The position numbers and the translations under genes are program-made. Of a stretch of 64,000 nt of DNA, positions 1 through 9,540 are shown in pieces. The stretch is from Mesorhizobium sangaii (GTDB lineage Bacteria; Pseudomonadota; Alphaproteobacteria; Rhizobiales; Rhizobiaceae), in assembly GCF_014207355.1 (NCBI RefSeq), contig NZ_JACHEF010000001.1:1168002-1232001 (forward strand). Direction: 5' to 3'. Under the pieces are notes generated by a model. That model ran no database searches. It was not told where the DNA came from and saw only the letters and a program-made list of their open reading frames with translations. Position 1 is the first letter of the stretch; every line of letters begins with the position of its first letter.

Positions 1-1
1 C

Positions 2-601
2 GTGTTGCGCGAGGCCATCAAGGTGCTGGCCGGCAAGGGGCTCGTCGAATCGCGGCCGAAGACCGGAACACGGGTGCGTCCCCGCTCCGACTGGAATTTC
101 CTCGACCCGGACGTCCTGTCGTGGCGTTACGCCAGCGGCGTCAGCGCCGACGATGTGCGGGCGCTGTTCGAACTGCGGCGGGCCATCGAGCCTATGTCGG
201 CCGCACTCGCCGCGCAGCGCGCCACACCGGCGCAGATCGCCGAGATCAACGCCGCGCTCGCCGAAATGGAAGCCGTTGTCGACGACGGCGACCGCTTCGC
301 CAAGCCTGACCTGCTGTTCCACCAGACCATTCTGCGCATGACCGGCAACGAGCTGATCGGCTCGCTCGCGGCACTGGTCGAAACCGCGCTGGTGATGAGC
401 TTCCGCCTCTCCAACGACAATCCCGAAGGCCAGCGCCACTCTTTGCCGCTGCACCGGGAAGTGGCTGAGAAGATCGCCGCGCGCGATGCCGCCGGCGCGC
501 AAAAGGCGCTGCTGGTGCTCATCGACAATGCCGAAGAAGACGTGCGCCGCAGTGTCGAGAACCGCAACAGGCGCCGCACCAATCGGGAGCTGGCATCGTG
601 A
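2..601 (+). CDS. GntR-family regulator, FadR/FCD type (5' end cut by window)
   Basis: The first visible residues (LREAIKVLAGKGLVESR) are the recognition helix and wing of a GntR winged-helix domain, so the true start lies left of base 1. From about residue 50 an all-helical FCD ligand domain follows (ADDVRALFELRRAIEP near its start, LHREVAEKIAARD near its end). FCD regulators typically sense organic acids or sugar acids. The stop overlaps the GTG start of the next gene (GTGA, 598-601), so the regulator is co-transcribed with the dehydratase and probably controls this sugar-acid operon (inference from context). Confidence 0.9.
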   Translation: MLREAIKVLAGKGLVESRPKTGTRVRPRSDWNFLDPDVLSWRYASGVSADDVRALFELRRAIEPMSAALAAQRATPAQIAEINAALAEMEAVVDDGDRFAKPDLLFHQTILRMTGNELIGSLAALVETALVMSFRLSNDNPEGQRHSLPLHREVAEKIAARDAAGAQKALLVLIDNAEEDVRRSVENRNRRRTNRELAS

Positions 602-2325
602 CCGAGACCAAACGCAAGCTGCGGTCCGAGGCCTGGTTCGGCGGCGAAGGCAAGAACGCCTTCATGCACCGCAGCTGGATGAAGAACCAGGGCATTCCCG
701 CCGACGCGTTCGACGGCCGCCCGGTGATCGGCATTTGCAACACCTGGTCGGAATTGACGCCGTGCAATGCGCATCTGCGCGCCCTGGCCGACCACGTCAA
801 ACGCGGCGTCTATGAAGCCGGCGGCCTGCCGCTGGAATTCCCGGTCATGTCATTGGGCGAGAGCAACATGCGCCCCACCGCCATGCTCTTTCGCAATCTG
901 GTCAGCATGGATGTCGAGGAATCCATCCGCGGCAATCCTATCGATGGCGTCATCCTGCTGGTCGGCTGCGACAAGACCACGCCTGCGCTGCTGATGGGTG
1001 CTGCGTCGTGCAATCTGCCGACCATCGCCGTTTCCGGCGGACCGATGCTCAACGGCAAGTTCCGCGGACAAGATATCGGCTCGGGCACACATGTCTGGAA
1101 ATTCGCCGAAGAGGTGAAGGCCGGCCGCATGCCGGTCGCCGATTTCCTTGCCGCCGAACAAGGCCAGAGCCGGTCGGCGGGTAGCTGCATGACAATGGGC
1201 ACGGCTTCGACCATGGCCAGCATGGTGGAGGCGCTCGGCATCGGCATGCCGGACAATGCCGCGATCCCGGCGGTGGATTCGCGCCGTGGCGTGCTCGCCC
1301 AGATGGCCGGACGCCAGATCGTCGAGCTGGTCCGCAAGGATGTGACGATTGCGCAGATCCTCACCCGGCATGCGTTCGAGAACGCCATCCGCGTCAATGG
1401 CGCGATCGGCGGCTCGACCAATGCGGTGCTGCATCTGATCGCCATCGCCAACCGTATCGGTGTCGATCTCAGCCTCGATGACTGGGACCGCCTTGGCCGC
1501 GACGTTCCGACAATTGTCGATCTGATGCCATCGGGGCGGTTCCTGATGGAAGATTTCTACTATGCCGGGGGGCTGGCTGCGGTCATGGCGTCGCTTGATG
1601 AAGTGGGGCTTCTTCATCGCGACGCCATGACCGTCAGCAACAAGACCATTGGCGAGTTGATCGACGGCGCGCCCAACTACAACACCGAGGTCATCCGCCC
1701 GCTGAGCGACCCGCTGACCAGGGAAGGTGGCATCTCGATCCTGCGCGGCAATCTGGCGCCCAACGGGGCGGTCATCAAACCGTCGGCGGCAACGCCCGAG
1801 CTGATGCAGCATCGCGGCAAGGCGGTGGTCTTCGAAAACATAGAGCATTACTACGCCCGCATCGATGATCCGGAGCTCGATATCGACGCGTCTTCGGTGA
1901 TGGTGCTGAAGAACTGCGGACCGCGCGGCTACCCCGGGATGGCCGAGGTCGGCAACATGCCGCTGCCGGCCAAGCTGCTGAAGCAAGGCGTCTCCGACAT
2001 GGTGCGCATCTCGGACGCGCGCATGAGCGGCACCGCCTACGGCACCGTGGTGCTGCATGTGGCGCCGGAAGCAGCGGCCGGGGGGGCACTGGCGCTGGTG
2101 CGCGATGGCGATCTCATCGAGCTGGATGTGGCCGGCCGGCGACTGGAGCTTTTGGTGTCGGACGAGGAGCTGGCCACCCGCCGGCATGACTGGCAGCCGC
2201 CGGCGGCGCCCGAAGGCGGCTACCAGAGCCTCTATGTCGAGCGCGTTCTGCAAGCCGACAAGGGCTGCGATTTCGACTTTCTCGTCGGCCGGCGCGATGC
2301 CGGCATCCCCCGGCATTCCCACTAG
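598..2325 (+). CDS. IlvD/Edd-family sugar-acid dehydratase (L-arabinonate/D-xylonate type)
   Basis: A 575-residue dehydratase of the IlvD/Edd family, which removes water from C2-C3 of sugar acids to give 2-keto-3-deoxy acids. The three Fe-S cysteines are present: Cys47 in ICNTWSE, Cys124 in GCDKTTPA (followed by Asp125 and Lys126 for Mg2+) and Cys197 in GSCMTMGTAS. Length and the GSTNAVLHL and DARMSGT motifs fit the pentonate dehydratase branch rather than branched-chain amino acid IlvD, and the neighbours (SDR, AraD1-type enzyme) favour a sugar acid. Start is GTG overlapping the regulator stop. L-arabinonate is the first guess; D-xylonate, D-fuconate or galactonate are alternatives. Confidence 0.88.
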   Translation: MTETKRKLRSEAWFGGEGKNAFMHRSWMKNQGIPADAFDGRPVIGICNTWSELTPCNAHLRALADHVKRGVYEAGGLPLEFPVMSLGESNMRPTAMLFRNLVSMDVEESIRGNPIDGVILLVGCDKTTPALLMGAASCNLPTIAVSGGPMLNGKFRGQDIGSGTHVWKFAEEVKAGRMPVADFLAAEQGQSRSAGSCMTMGTASTMASMVEALGIGMPDNAAIPAVDSRRGVLAQMAGRQIVELVRKDVTIAQILTRHAFENAIRVNGAIGGSTNAVLHLIAIANRIGVDLSLDDWDRLGRDVPTIVDLMPSGRFLMEDFYYAGGLAAVMASLDEVGLLHRDAMTVSNKTIGELIDGAPNYNTEVIRPLSDPLTREGGISILRGNLAPNGAVIKPSAATPELMQHRGKAVVFENIEHYYARIDDPELDIDASSVMVLKNCGPRGYPGMAEVGNMPLPAKLLKQGVSDMVRISDARMSGTAYGTVVLHVAPEAAAGGALALVRDGDLIELDVAGRRLELLVSDEELATRRHDWQPPAAPEGGYQSLYVERVLQADKGCDFDFLVGRRDAGIPRHSH

Positions 2326-2338
2326 TGAGGCGCGCGCG

Positions 2339-3118
2339 ATGACGGATGAAATTGGCGGCTACGCCACCTACCCCAGCCTCAAGGATCGCAGCGTCTTCAT
2401 AACCGGCGGTGGCAGCGGCATCGGCGAAAGCCTGGTGCGCCATTTCTGCGCGCAAGGCAGCCGCGTTGCCTTTGTCGATCTGGCCGAGGAGCCGTCGCAG
2501 CGCCTGGCCGATGCGATCGCGGCGGATGGGCATCGCGCGCCGCTGTTCATCGCCTGCGACCTGCGTGACGTCGAGAAACTGCAGGCGGCAACGGTGCAAG
2601 CGATGCAGCACAACGGCCCGATTCAGGTTCTGTGCAACAATGCCGGCAATGACGACCGCCATCAAACCAATGACGTGACGGTCGCCTATTGGGACGACCG
2701 CATGGCGGTCAATTTGCGCCACCAGTTCTTTGCGGCGCAAGCGGTGCGCCCGCAGATGGGCTCGCAGGGCGGCGGCTCGATCATCAATTTCGGTTCGATT
2801 ACCTGGATGGTTGGCGATCCCGATTGCCCCGCTTATGTGACGGCCAAGGCGGCGGTTTACGGCATGACGCGGGCGCTGGCCCGCGAGCTTGGTCCCGAGC
2901 GCATCCGTGTCAACTGCATGGTGCCTGGCTGGGTGATGACTGAGCGCCAGATGCGCCTGTGGCTGAACCCGGCCGGAGAGCGGCAGATCGAGGAGCGGCA
3001 GTGCCTGCCCGACCGGCTGCAGCCCTCCGATATTGCGCGCATGGCGCTGTTCCTGGCCGCCGACGACAGCCGCATGTGCACAAGCCAGCAATTCATCGTC
3101 GATGCGGGCTGGGTGTGA
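2339..3118 (+). CDS. SDR-family sugar dehydrogenase (galactose/arabinose 1-dehydrogenase-like)
   Basis: A 259-residue classical short-chain dehydrogenase. The cofactor motif TGGGSGIG is at 22-29, Asp47 after the second strand favours NAD+, NNAG is at 100-103, and the catalytic tetrad is Asn125, Ser153, Tyr166 and Lys170. The N-terminal YPSLKDRSVFITGGGSGIG resembles rhizobial D-galactose/L-arabinose 1-dehydrogenases. With the adjoining dehydratase and AraD1-type enzyme it would oxidise the sugar to its lactone or acid. ATG 2339 is chosen because it sits just after the dehydratase stop and restores the usual N-terminal length. A role on the 2-keto-3-deoxy intermediate is the alternative. Confidence 0.85.
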   Translation: MTDEIGGYATYPSLKDRSVFITGGGSGIGESLVRHFCAQGSRVAFVDLAEEPSQRLADAIAADGHRAPLFIACDLRDVEKLQAATVQAMQHNGPIQVLCNNAGNDDRHQTNDVTVAYWDDRMAVNLRHQFFAAQAVRPQMGSQGGGSIINFGSITWMVGDPDCPAYVTAKAAVYGMTRALARELGPERIRVNCMVPGWVMTERQMRLWLNPAGERQIEERQCLPDRLQPSDIARMALFLAADDSRMCTSQQFIVDAGWV

Positions 3119-3150
3119 CCCGCACGGCCTCAAGGGAAGAAGGGTACCTC

Positions 3151-4149
3151 ATGCGTCTTGTTCAGTTCAGAATGCCCGATGGCAACAGGGGGGTTGGCCG
3201 TGTCTCCGACGACGGCAATCACCTGCACCCGCTCGAAAAGACCAGCACCGTGCTGGAACTTGCCGAAGCGGCAATTGCTGAGGGCGTTTCCATCGCCGCA
3301 CTTGTCGAGAAGCGGTCGGGCACAGCAACGGTCGACTATGACGAGCTGTTGCGCAATGGCCGTGTGCTGGCCCCGGTCGATCATCCTGAACCGGCGCGCT
3401 TCCTGGTCACCGGCACCGGCCTGACCCATACCGGAAGTGCCGCGGCACGCGACAAGATGCATGTGCTTACGCATGGCGAGGACGCCGAGGAATCCGATTC
3501 ACTGAAGATCTTTCGCATGGGCCTGGAGGGCGGCAAACCCGCCGCCGGGCAGATCGGAATCCAGCCCGAATGGTTCTTCAAGGGCGTCGGCACCTGTGTC
3601 GTGCCGCCCGGTGCGGCGCTGCCGATGCCCGCCTTCGCGCGCGCCGGCGCGGAAGAGGCCGAAATCGTCGGGCTCTATCTCAATGGGCCGGATGGCCGCC
3701 CCTATCGCATCGGCTATGCGCTCGGCAACGAATACTCCGACCACGTCACGGAAGCCGAGAACTACCTTTATCTCGCCCATTCGAAACTCCGCTCCTGCTC
3801 GATCGGCCCGGAGCTTTTGATCGGCGACCTGCCCGATGAAGTGCGTGGCCATTCCCGCATCCTGCGCGACGGGGCCGTCATCTGGGAGCAGGAGTTCTTG
3901 TCGGGCGAGGCGCACATGTCGCACTCGATCGCCAATCTCGAACATTTCCATTTCCGCTACCCGATGCACCGCAGAGCAGGCGACCTGCATGCCTATTTCT
4001 TCGGCGCGGCGGTGATGAGCTACGCCTCCGGCATCAAGACGGCTTCCGGCGACGAGTATGAAATCCAGGCACAGACATTCGGCAAGCCACTGCGCAACCG
4101 GATGGAGTCGGTGCCGGACGAGGGACTGGTCGCCGTCACCCAGCTGTGA
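3151..4149 (+). CDS. AraD1/GguC-type fumarylacetoacetate hydrolase-fold enzyme
   Basis: A 332-residue protein of the FAH superfamily, AraD1 branch, named after the Agrobacterium gguC and pentose clusters. Members act on 2-keto-3-deoxy pentonates (dehydratase) or related keto acids. The metal-binding region is visible around GAEEAEIVGLY, and the C-terminal part (HMSHSIANLEHFHFRYP) is characteristic of the branch. ATG 3151 is preceded by a purine-rich AAGGGAAGAAGG ribosome site. It is the third step after dehydrogenase and dehydratase, so the operon resembles a non-phosphorylating arabinose/galactose route leading to a 2-oxoglutarate semialdehyde or to an aldol cleavage. Confidence 0.85.
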   Translation: MRLVQFRMPDGNRGVGRVSDDGNHLHPLEKTSTVLELAEAAIAEGVSIAALVEKRSGTATVDYDELLRNGRVLAPVDHPEPARFLVTGTGLTHTGSAAARDKMHVLTHGEDAEESDSLKIFRMGLEGGKPAAGQIGIQPEWFFKGVGTCVVPPGAALPMPAFARAGAEEAEIVGLYLNGPDGRPYRIGYALGNEYSDHVTEAENYLYLAHSKLRSCSIGPELLIGDLPDEVRGHSRILRDGAVIWEQEFLSGEAHMSHSIANLEHFHFRYPMHRRAGDLHAYFFGAAVMSYASGIKTASGDEYEIQAQTFGKPLRNRMESVPDEGLVAVTQL

Positions 4150-4202
4150 CGGCAAAAGGTCCGGAAACTGCGGTCCATCAGAAAGACAATGGGAGATTAA
4201 AA

Positions 4203-5228
4203 ATGGGACTGAAGAAACTGTTTCTAAGAATGGCGGCAATCGGCCTCGGCATCGGCCTGATGACATCGGCAGCCTTGGCCGCGAACCTTCGGGTTCTGGC
4301 CTGGGATGGCTATGCCGACCCGGACTGGGTGAAGGACTTCACCGCTGCAACCGGCGTCGGCGTCGATGTCGTCTTCATCGGCAGTGACGACGAGATCTGG
4401 GCCAAGATCAAGGGCAGCGAAGGACAGGACTTCGACGTCTTCGCCGTCAACACCGCCCAGTTGCAGCGCTACATCAAGGCCGATCTGGTGTCGCCGATCG
4501 ACGTGACGAAATTGGCCAACCAGAAAGAGGTGCTGCCGCGCTTCCGCGATCTCACCGCGGTGAGCGGCGTCACCAAGGACGGCAAGGTCTATGGCATTCC
4601 GTTCTGCTTCGACTCGATCGGCCTGATCTACGACACCGACAAGGTCAAGCCGGCACCGACATCGATGTCGGTGCTGTGGGACCCGGCCTACAAGGGCAAG
4701 GTCCTGGCCTATGACAATGGCGAGCACAATTTCTCGTTCACCGCACTGACGCTCGGCTACCAGGATCCGTTCAATCTGAATGAAGAACAGATGGCGGCGG
4801 TCAAGGCCAAGTTGGTCGAACTCAAGCGCAATGTGCTGAGCTTCTATACCACCGCCGACGAGGCGCAGCAGATCTATCAGAACAATGACGTGGCCCTGAT
4901 CTGGGCCAATTACGGCCAGCAGCAGGTCAAGGCACTGCAGAAGATCGGCGCCCATGTCGCTTACGTCAACCCGAGCGAGGGCGCGCTTGCCTGGCTCGAC
5001 AACTGGGTCATCTCCAAGGGCGTCCGCGACAATGCGGCGGCCGAGAAATGGATCGACTTCATGCTGAGCAAGAAGGTCAGCGGCGAGCTTTCCGAACGCA
5101 CCGGCTTCGGCAACACCGTGACCGAAACCGGCAGCGCCGGCGGCAATGACAAGCTGGTCTGGCTCAACAATGTCGAGGACCCGCTGAAGCGGTCGGACAT
5201 GTGGAACGAGATCAAGGCCACGCCCTGA
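4203..5228 (+). CDS. ABC importer solute-binding protein, PotD/SBP_bac family
   Basis: A 341-residue periplasmic binding protein of the spermidine/putrescine (PotD) type. A signal peptide is clear: Lys-rich start, hydrophobic core, then SAALA before Ala-Asn. The mature start NLRVLAWDGYADPDWV and the region IWANYGQQQ are typical of the family. ATG 4203 is chosen because it starts the signal peptide. It lies 53 bp after the AraD1-type gene on the same strand and heads a four-gene importer. A GC-rich stem-loop follows its stop. Ligand is unknown; polyamine-type binders in rhizobia take many cationic or acidic solutes. Confidence 0.88.
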   Translation: MGLKKLFLRMAAIGLGIGLMTSAALAANLRVLAWDGYADPDWVKDFTAATGVGVDVVFIGSDDEIWAKIKGSEGQDFDVFAVNTAQLQRYIKADLVSPIDVTKLANQKEVLPRFRDLTAVSGVTKDGKVYGIPFCFDSIGLIYDTDKVKPAPTSMSVLWDPAYKGKVLAYDNGEHNFSFTALTLGYQDPFNLNEEQMAAVKAKLVELKRNVLSFYTTADEAQQIYQNNDVALIWANYGQQQVKALQKIGAHVAYVNPSEGALAWLDNWVISKGVRDNAAAEKWIDFMLSKKVSGELSERTGFGNTVTETGSAGGNDKLVWLNNVEDPLKRSDMWNEIKATP

Positions 5229-5257
5229 TCTTTCCGTAACGAAGACTTCGAAGGACC

Positions 5258-5284
5258 CGGCGGTCCGGACGTTCCGGACCGCCG
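5258..5284 (+). promoter_or_regulatory. Intercistronic stem-loop after binding-protein gene
   Basis: A perfect 12-bp stem (CGGCGGTCCGGA / TCCGGACCGCCG) with a CGT loop between the binding-protein stop and the ATPase start. There is no T-run, so it is more likely an mRNA 3'-end stabiliser or partial terminator than a full terminator. It would let the binding protein be made in excess over the membrane parts. Confidence 0.75.
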
Positions 5285-5305
5285 AAGCGTATGCGAGAAT
5301 ATTCT

Positions 5306-6409
5306 ATGAACCAGAACACCGACCTGCTGACGCTGCGGTCCGTCTCGAAATCCTACGGCACCGTTCCGGTGCTGCACGACATCGACCTGTCGATCAAGGA
5401 CGGTGAGTTCCTGACCGTGCTTGGGCCGTCAGGCTCCGGCAAGACCACGGTGCTGCGGCTGATCGGCGGGCTGGAACCACTGACGTCGGGCGAGATCCGG
5501 CTCGACGGCCAGGATATCAGCCGCATGCCGATCAACCGGCGGCCGTTCAACACCGTGTTCCAGGACTATGCGCTGTTCCCACATCTGACCGTTTCCGGCA
5601 ATGTCGGCTACGGGCTTTCGGTTCGCCACGTGCCGCGCAAGGAGATTGCGCGCCGCGTCGCGGAAGCGCTGGAACTGGTCCAGCTCGGCCGTTTCACCGA
5701 CCGCTTTCCGGCCCAACTCTCCGGCGGCCAGCGCCAGCGCGTCGCCTTGGCCCGCGCGCTGATCTGCCAGCCGCGCCTGATCCTGCTCGACGAGCCGCTG
5801 GCAGCGCTCGACCTCGAGCTGCGCCGGCAAATGCAGGAGTTCCTGAAATCCATCCAGCGCGAAATCAAAACCACGTTCCTGTTCGTCACCCACGACCAGG
5901 AAGAAGCGATCGGCATGGCCGATCGGATCTGTGTCATGCAGGCCGGCCATATCCGCCAGCTCGGCACCCCGCACGAGCTTTACTACAAGCCGAATTGCGA
6001 GTTCGTGGCGCGCTTCTTCGGCGAGAACAATCTGGTGGCCGGAAAGCTTGGATCCGTCCAGGGTGAACTGCGATCGATCGAGACGGCGCTCGGACGCCTG
6101 GTCTGTTCGATCAGTGACCAGCCGCATTTGAAGACTGCGGCGGATGGCGCCAGTGCCTTCGCTGCCTTCCGTCCCGAGGCCTTGCACCTTGCCGATGCAA
6201 AGGACACCGACAACCGCTTTTCCGGCACGATCGCCGACATGGCCTTCGCCGGCTCGTCGACCGTTGCCACCATCACGGCCGGCGCCGACCATACTGGGCA
6301 ACGCTTGCGGCTGCGCATGCCGAGCCGGGTCGACGGCAGCACGCTGAAATCCGGCGCGACGATCTCCCTGGCGTTTGCGCCGCATGAAGGCCACCTGGTG
6401 CTGGCATGA
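5306..6409 (+). CDS. ABC importer ATPase, PotA type
   Basis: A 367-residue ATPase. Walker A is GPSGSGKTT, the Q-loop VFQDYALFP, the ABC signature LSGGQRQRVALARAL, Walker B LILLDEPLAALD and the H-loop [11 protein letters not shown]-terminal TOBE-like extension of about 120 residues follows, as in PotA. ATG 5306 is preferred to ATG 5291 because the earlier start would put its ribosome site inside the stem-loop at 5258-5284; five extra residues are the only difference. The stop overlaps the next start (ATGA), so ATPase and permeases are translationally coupled. Confidence 0.92.
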   Translation: MNQNTDLLTLRSVSKSYGTVPVLHDIDLSIKDGEFLTVLGPSGSGKTTVLRLIGGLEPLTSGEIRLDGQDISRMPINRRPFNTVFQDYALFPHLTVSGNVGYGLSVRHVPRKEIARRVAEALELVQLGRFTDRFPAQLSGGQRQRVALARALICQPRLILLDEPLAALDLELRRQMQEFLKSIQREIKTTFLFVTHDQEEAIGMADRICVMQAGHIRQLGTPHELYYKPNCEFVARFFGENNLVAGKLGSVQGELRSIETALGRLVCSISDQPHLKTAADGASAFAAFRPEALHLADAKDTDNRFSGTIADMAFAGSSTVATITAGADHTGQRLRLRMPSRVDGSTLKSGATISLAFAPHEGHLVLA

Positions 6410-7278
6410 GCGGACCCGGCACGATACCGCTCGCGGAACGGCGATGGTCGCTGCTGGTGACGGCGCTGGCTTTCGCCTTGCCGGTGGTCTTCGTCCTCGT
6501 GCCGCTGGCGATCTTCCTCGGCTATAGCTTCTTCAGCGTCGACCAGGGCACGATCGTTCATACGCTGTCACTGGGCAACTATTTCCGCTTCTTCACCGAT
6601 CCGATCTTCCTTCCGGTGTTCTGGAACACCATCGTGCTGTGTCTCTCGGTGGCGGCAATCTGCATTCTGCTCGCCTATCCCGCCGCCTATTTCCTGACGA
6701 CCCTGAAGGGGCGCTGGCGCTACGCCTTGCTGATGCTGCTGCTGGTGCCGCTGCTGATGAGCTACGTCATCAAGATCTATGCGATCCGCAGCATCCTCGG
6801 CCTTAACGGCTTTCTCAACAAGGCGCTGGTCGGGCTCGGTATCCTGCAGGAGCCGTCGACGCTTTTCGTGTTCAACATGAACGCCATCCTGCTGACGCTG
6901 ACGCTGCTGCTGATCCCGTTCGCCATCCTGCCGATCTTCCTGTCGCTGGAGCGGATTCCGCAGGTGCTGCTACGCGCCTCCGACGATCTGGGCGCGAGCG
7001 GCCTGCAGACGTTCCTGCGCATCACCTTGCCGCTCAGCCTGCCCGGCGTCGCCTCTGCGGCGAGCTTCGTGTTCGTGCTGGCGATCGGCGATTTCCTGAC
7101 GCCGCAAATGGTCGGCGGCATCAGCGGCTTCACCTTCGGCCGCATCCTCTATAGCCAGTTCGGCACCGCCTACAACTGGCCGTTCGGTGCGGCACTATCA
7201 GTGGCGCTGGCGGTCGTGGTGATCGCGGCAATTCTTGTCGGCGAGCGCTTCGGCCGCAACCGGGGGACAGCGATATGA
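6406..7278 (+). CDS. ABC importer permease, PotB type
   Basis: A 290-residue inner-membrane permease with about six membrane segments. The EAA loop that contacts the ATPase is seen at RASDDLGASGLQTFLRITLPLSLPG. Gene order (binding protein, ATPase, permease, permease) and ATGA overlaps on both sides place it in the Pot-type importer. The opening cytoplasmic stretch before the first membrane segment is short, as is usual for PotB. Confidence 0.92.
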   Translation: MSGPGTIPLAERRWSLLVTALAFALPVVFVLVPLAIFLGYSFFSVDQGTIVHTLSLGNYFRFFTDPIFLPVFWNTIVLCLSVAAICILLAYPAAYFLTTLKGRWRYALLMLLLVPLLMSYVIKIYAIRSILGLNGFLNKALVGLGILQEPSTLFVFNMNAILLTLTLLLIPFAILPIFLSLERIPQVLLRASDDLGASGLQTFLRITLPLSLPGVASAASFVFVLAIGDFLTPQMVGGISGFTFGRILYSQFGTAYNWPFGAALSVALAVVVIAAILVGERFGRNRGTAI

Positions 7279-8075
7279 CCGCCCTGCCCCGGCTATCCAC
7301 CGTCCTTCTGGCAGCGATCACGACTTTGGTCGCGGTTCTGCTCTACAGCCCGCTGGCCGTGCCGATCGTGTCGTCGTTCTTCACCATTGCGCATGGCAAT
7401 GTCGACTGGTCTTCGCCGACGCTTGCGACCTATGTCGCGCTGGCCGAAAACCACGACATTCTGGCCGCATTGCGCACCACGCTGATCGTCGGTGTCTGCA
7501 CCGTCGTCCTGTCGGTGGTCAGCGGAACGCTGCTGGCGCTCTATTATCACAGCCGCCGTTCCGGGCGCTCGCTGCTGCAGTTCATCATCTTCCTGCCGTT
7601 CCTGATGCCGCCTATCATCAGCGGTCTGGCGCTGCTGATCTTCTTCCGTGAGATCGGCCTTGAACGCTCTCTGCTGACGGTGGTCATCGGGCATACGGTC
7701 TTCGTGCTGGCAATCGTCTATCGCACGGTGCTGATGCGACTGCAGTCGATGAGCCGCACACTGGTCGAAGCGTCCTACGATCTCGGCGCCACGAGCTGGC
7801 AAACGTTCTGGCGCATCGTCCTGCCGAACCTGTCGAGTGCCATGGTCGGCGGCGCCATCCTGGCTTTCGCGCTGTCGTTCGACGAGACCATGATCACCAT
7901 CCTGGTCACCGGCACCCAAAGCACGCTGCCGGTCAGGCTGTGGGCGATGATGCGGCTTGGCTTTTCACCCGACATCAATGCGCTGGTGGCGCTGATCCTG
8001 ATGTTCACCGTACTGCTCTGCGTGCTCGCCGCGCGTTTTCTTATCCCCAGGCAAGTCGCGACGGAACGGACCTGA
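7275..8075 (+). CDS. ABC importer permease, PotC type
   Basis: A 266-residue permease with about six membrane segments and the EAA motif EASYDLGATSWQTFWRIVLPNL. It is the second half of the transmembrane channel and overlaps the preceding permease gene by ATGA. It ends the operon; the next gene runs convergently 58 bp away. The segment FDETMITILVTGTQSTLPVRLW is typical of PotC and related subunits. Confidence 0.92.
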   Translation: MTALPRLSTVLLAAITTLVAVLLYSPLAVPIVSSFFTIAHGNVDWSSPTLATYVALAENHDILAALRTTLIVGVCTVVLSVVSGTLLALYYHSRRSGRSLLQFIIFLPFLMPPIISGLALLIFFREIGLERSLLTVVIGHTVFVLAIVYRTVLMRLQSMSRTLVEASYDLGATSWQTFWRIVLPNLSSAMVGGAILAFALSFDETMITILVTGTQSTLPVRLWAMMRLGFSPDINALVALILMFTVLLCVLAARFLIPRQVATERT

Positions 8076-8133
8076 GTGCGCGGCAGCCACGGCCGACGGA
8101 TGTCGCGGAGTCGCGTTGACTACAGGCTGGCCG

Positions 8134-9540
8134 CTATGATTTTGCGAAGGCAGGCGGAATCAGGTCGAAGACCCGCCCCGGATTGAGGATGTTTCTGGGG
8201 TCAAGGGCTGCCTTCCGCCGCCGCATGGTGGCGATCTCGGCATCGCTGCGGACCAGATGCAGCCACTTCTTCTTGTCGAGGCCGATGCCATGTTCGGCCG
8301 AAACGCCGCCGCCGGCTGCCGCCACGCCGCGATAGACGATATCGTATGCCGCCGCCGGATCCACAGTGCGGACCTGGTAGTGCAGATTGCCGTCACCGAG
8401 ATGGCCGAAGACATAGATGTCGGCGCCGGGATCGACGGCGTGGATGGCAGCGTCCGCTTCCCGCAGGAAAATTCCCATCCGCGCCAGCGGGATGCCGATG
8501 TCGACGCCGACCAGACCTTTGATCGAAAACAGGACGCGATTGGCGTCCTCGCGCACGGCCCACAGCGCCCGGACTTCGCGCGGCGACTGCGCGACGACCA
8601 CATCGTCAATGACACCGTCTTCGACCGCTTGCATCAGCACTTCGGCAAAGCGCTCGCCGTCGCGTTCGGGCTCGCTGCCCTGGATCTCGGCCAGCACGTA
8701 GACGGACGAACCCGCCGGCAGCGGCGCCGGCATGTCCATGCTGGCGACCATCGTGTCATAGAGCGGCGCGAAGTTGACCTCATAGGCGGACAAGAGTGGG
8801 CCGAGCTTCTGCCGCAGCAGCCCAAGCAGGGCGATCGCCGCATCGAGCGACGACAGCGCGCAGAAGGCGTTTACCTCGGACACCGGCTTCGGATGCAGCC
8901 TGAGCGCCGCGCGTGTGACGACGCCAAGCGTCCCTTCCGTGCCGATGAAGAGCTGGCTGAGGTCATAGCCGGAATTGTCCTTGGGCAGTCCCTTCAGCGA
9001 TGTCAGTACGGTGCCATCGGCAAGCACCGCCTCCAACCCCAGAACCTGCGCCCGGTACATGCCGTAACGCAGCACGCGGATGCCGCCTGCATTGGTGGCG
9101 ACATTGCCGCCAACCGTCGCCGAGCCGCGTGCGCCCATATCGACGCCGAACATCAGACTCGCGCCGTCGGCCGCCTCCTGCACCGCCTGCAGCGTTGCGC
9201 CCGCCTCGGCGACGATGCTGGCAGCCTGGCGATCCGGCGCATCGAGACCGGTCATCCGCTCCAGCGACAGCACGATTTCGCCCGGCTGCACGCGCGCGGC
9301 GCCGGTCAGCCCGGTGCGTCCGCCCTGCACGACAACTGGCTGGCCGAGATCGTTGCATGCGGCCAGCGCGGCAGCGACACCCTCGGTGTCGCGCGGACGC
9401 AGCACCGCTTCGGGCAATGCGCCGAGCTTGCCATCGGGATCGTCGCGATAGCGCTGGTCCACATCGGAACCGGCGAGCACACCGACCGCGCCCAGCCGGC
9501 CGCCGAGAGCAGATAGAAGTTTCTCAGTTTCAGGCGACAT
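8134..9540 (-). CDS. FAD-linked oxidoreductase, D-2-hydroxyglutarate/D-lactate dehydrogenase family
   Basis: A 468-residue flavoprotein with an N-terminal FAD-binding PCMH domain (QGGRTGLTG for the pyrophosphate, GGNVATNAGG and DNSGYDLSQLFIGTEGTLG) and a C-terminal FAD-oxidase domain ending with EHGIG. These stretches match D-2-hydroxyglutarate dehydrogenases and GlcD/D-lactate dehydrogenases. HLGDGNLHYQ supplies metal and substrate histidines. The start at 9540 (MSPETEK) fits the family length; the frame is open further upstream but that part shows no homology. It lies 187 bp downstream of the GntR gene on the same strand, so it could share or have its own promoter. Confidence 0.87.
   Translation of the reverse strand: MSPETEKLLSALGGRLGAVGVLAGSDVDQRYRDDPDGKLGALPEAVLRPRDTEGVAAALAACNDLGQPVVVQGGRTGLTGAARVQPGEIVLSLERMTGLDAPDRQAASIVAEAGATLQAVQEAADGASLMFGVDMGARGSATVGGNVATNAGGIRVLRYGMYRAQVLGLEAVLADGTVLTSLKGLPKDNSGYDLSQLFIGTEGTLGVVTRAALRLHPKPVSEVNAFCALSSLDAAIALLGLLRQKLGPLLSAYEVNFAPLYDTMVASMDMPAPLPAGSSVYVLAEIQGSEPERDGERFAEVLMQAVEDGVIDDVVVAQSPREVRALWAVREDANRVLFSIKGLVGVDIGIPLARMGIFLREADAAIHAVDPGADIYVFGHLGDGNLHYQVRTVDPAAAYDIVYRGVAAAGGGVSAEHGIGLDKKKWLHLVRSDAEIATMRRRKAALDPRNILNPGRVFDLIPPAFAKS

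Noticed and set aside
850..2322. A 490-codon open frame antisense to the dehydratase gene
   Set aside because: High GC gives long open frames opposite real genes; the encoded sequence is His/Asp/Arg-rich with no family motif.
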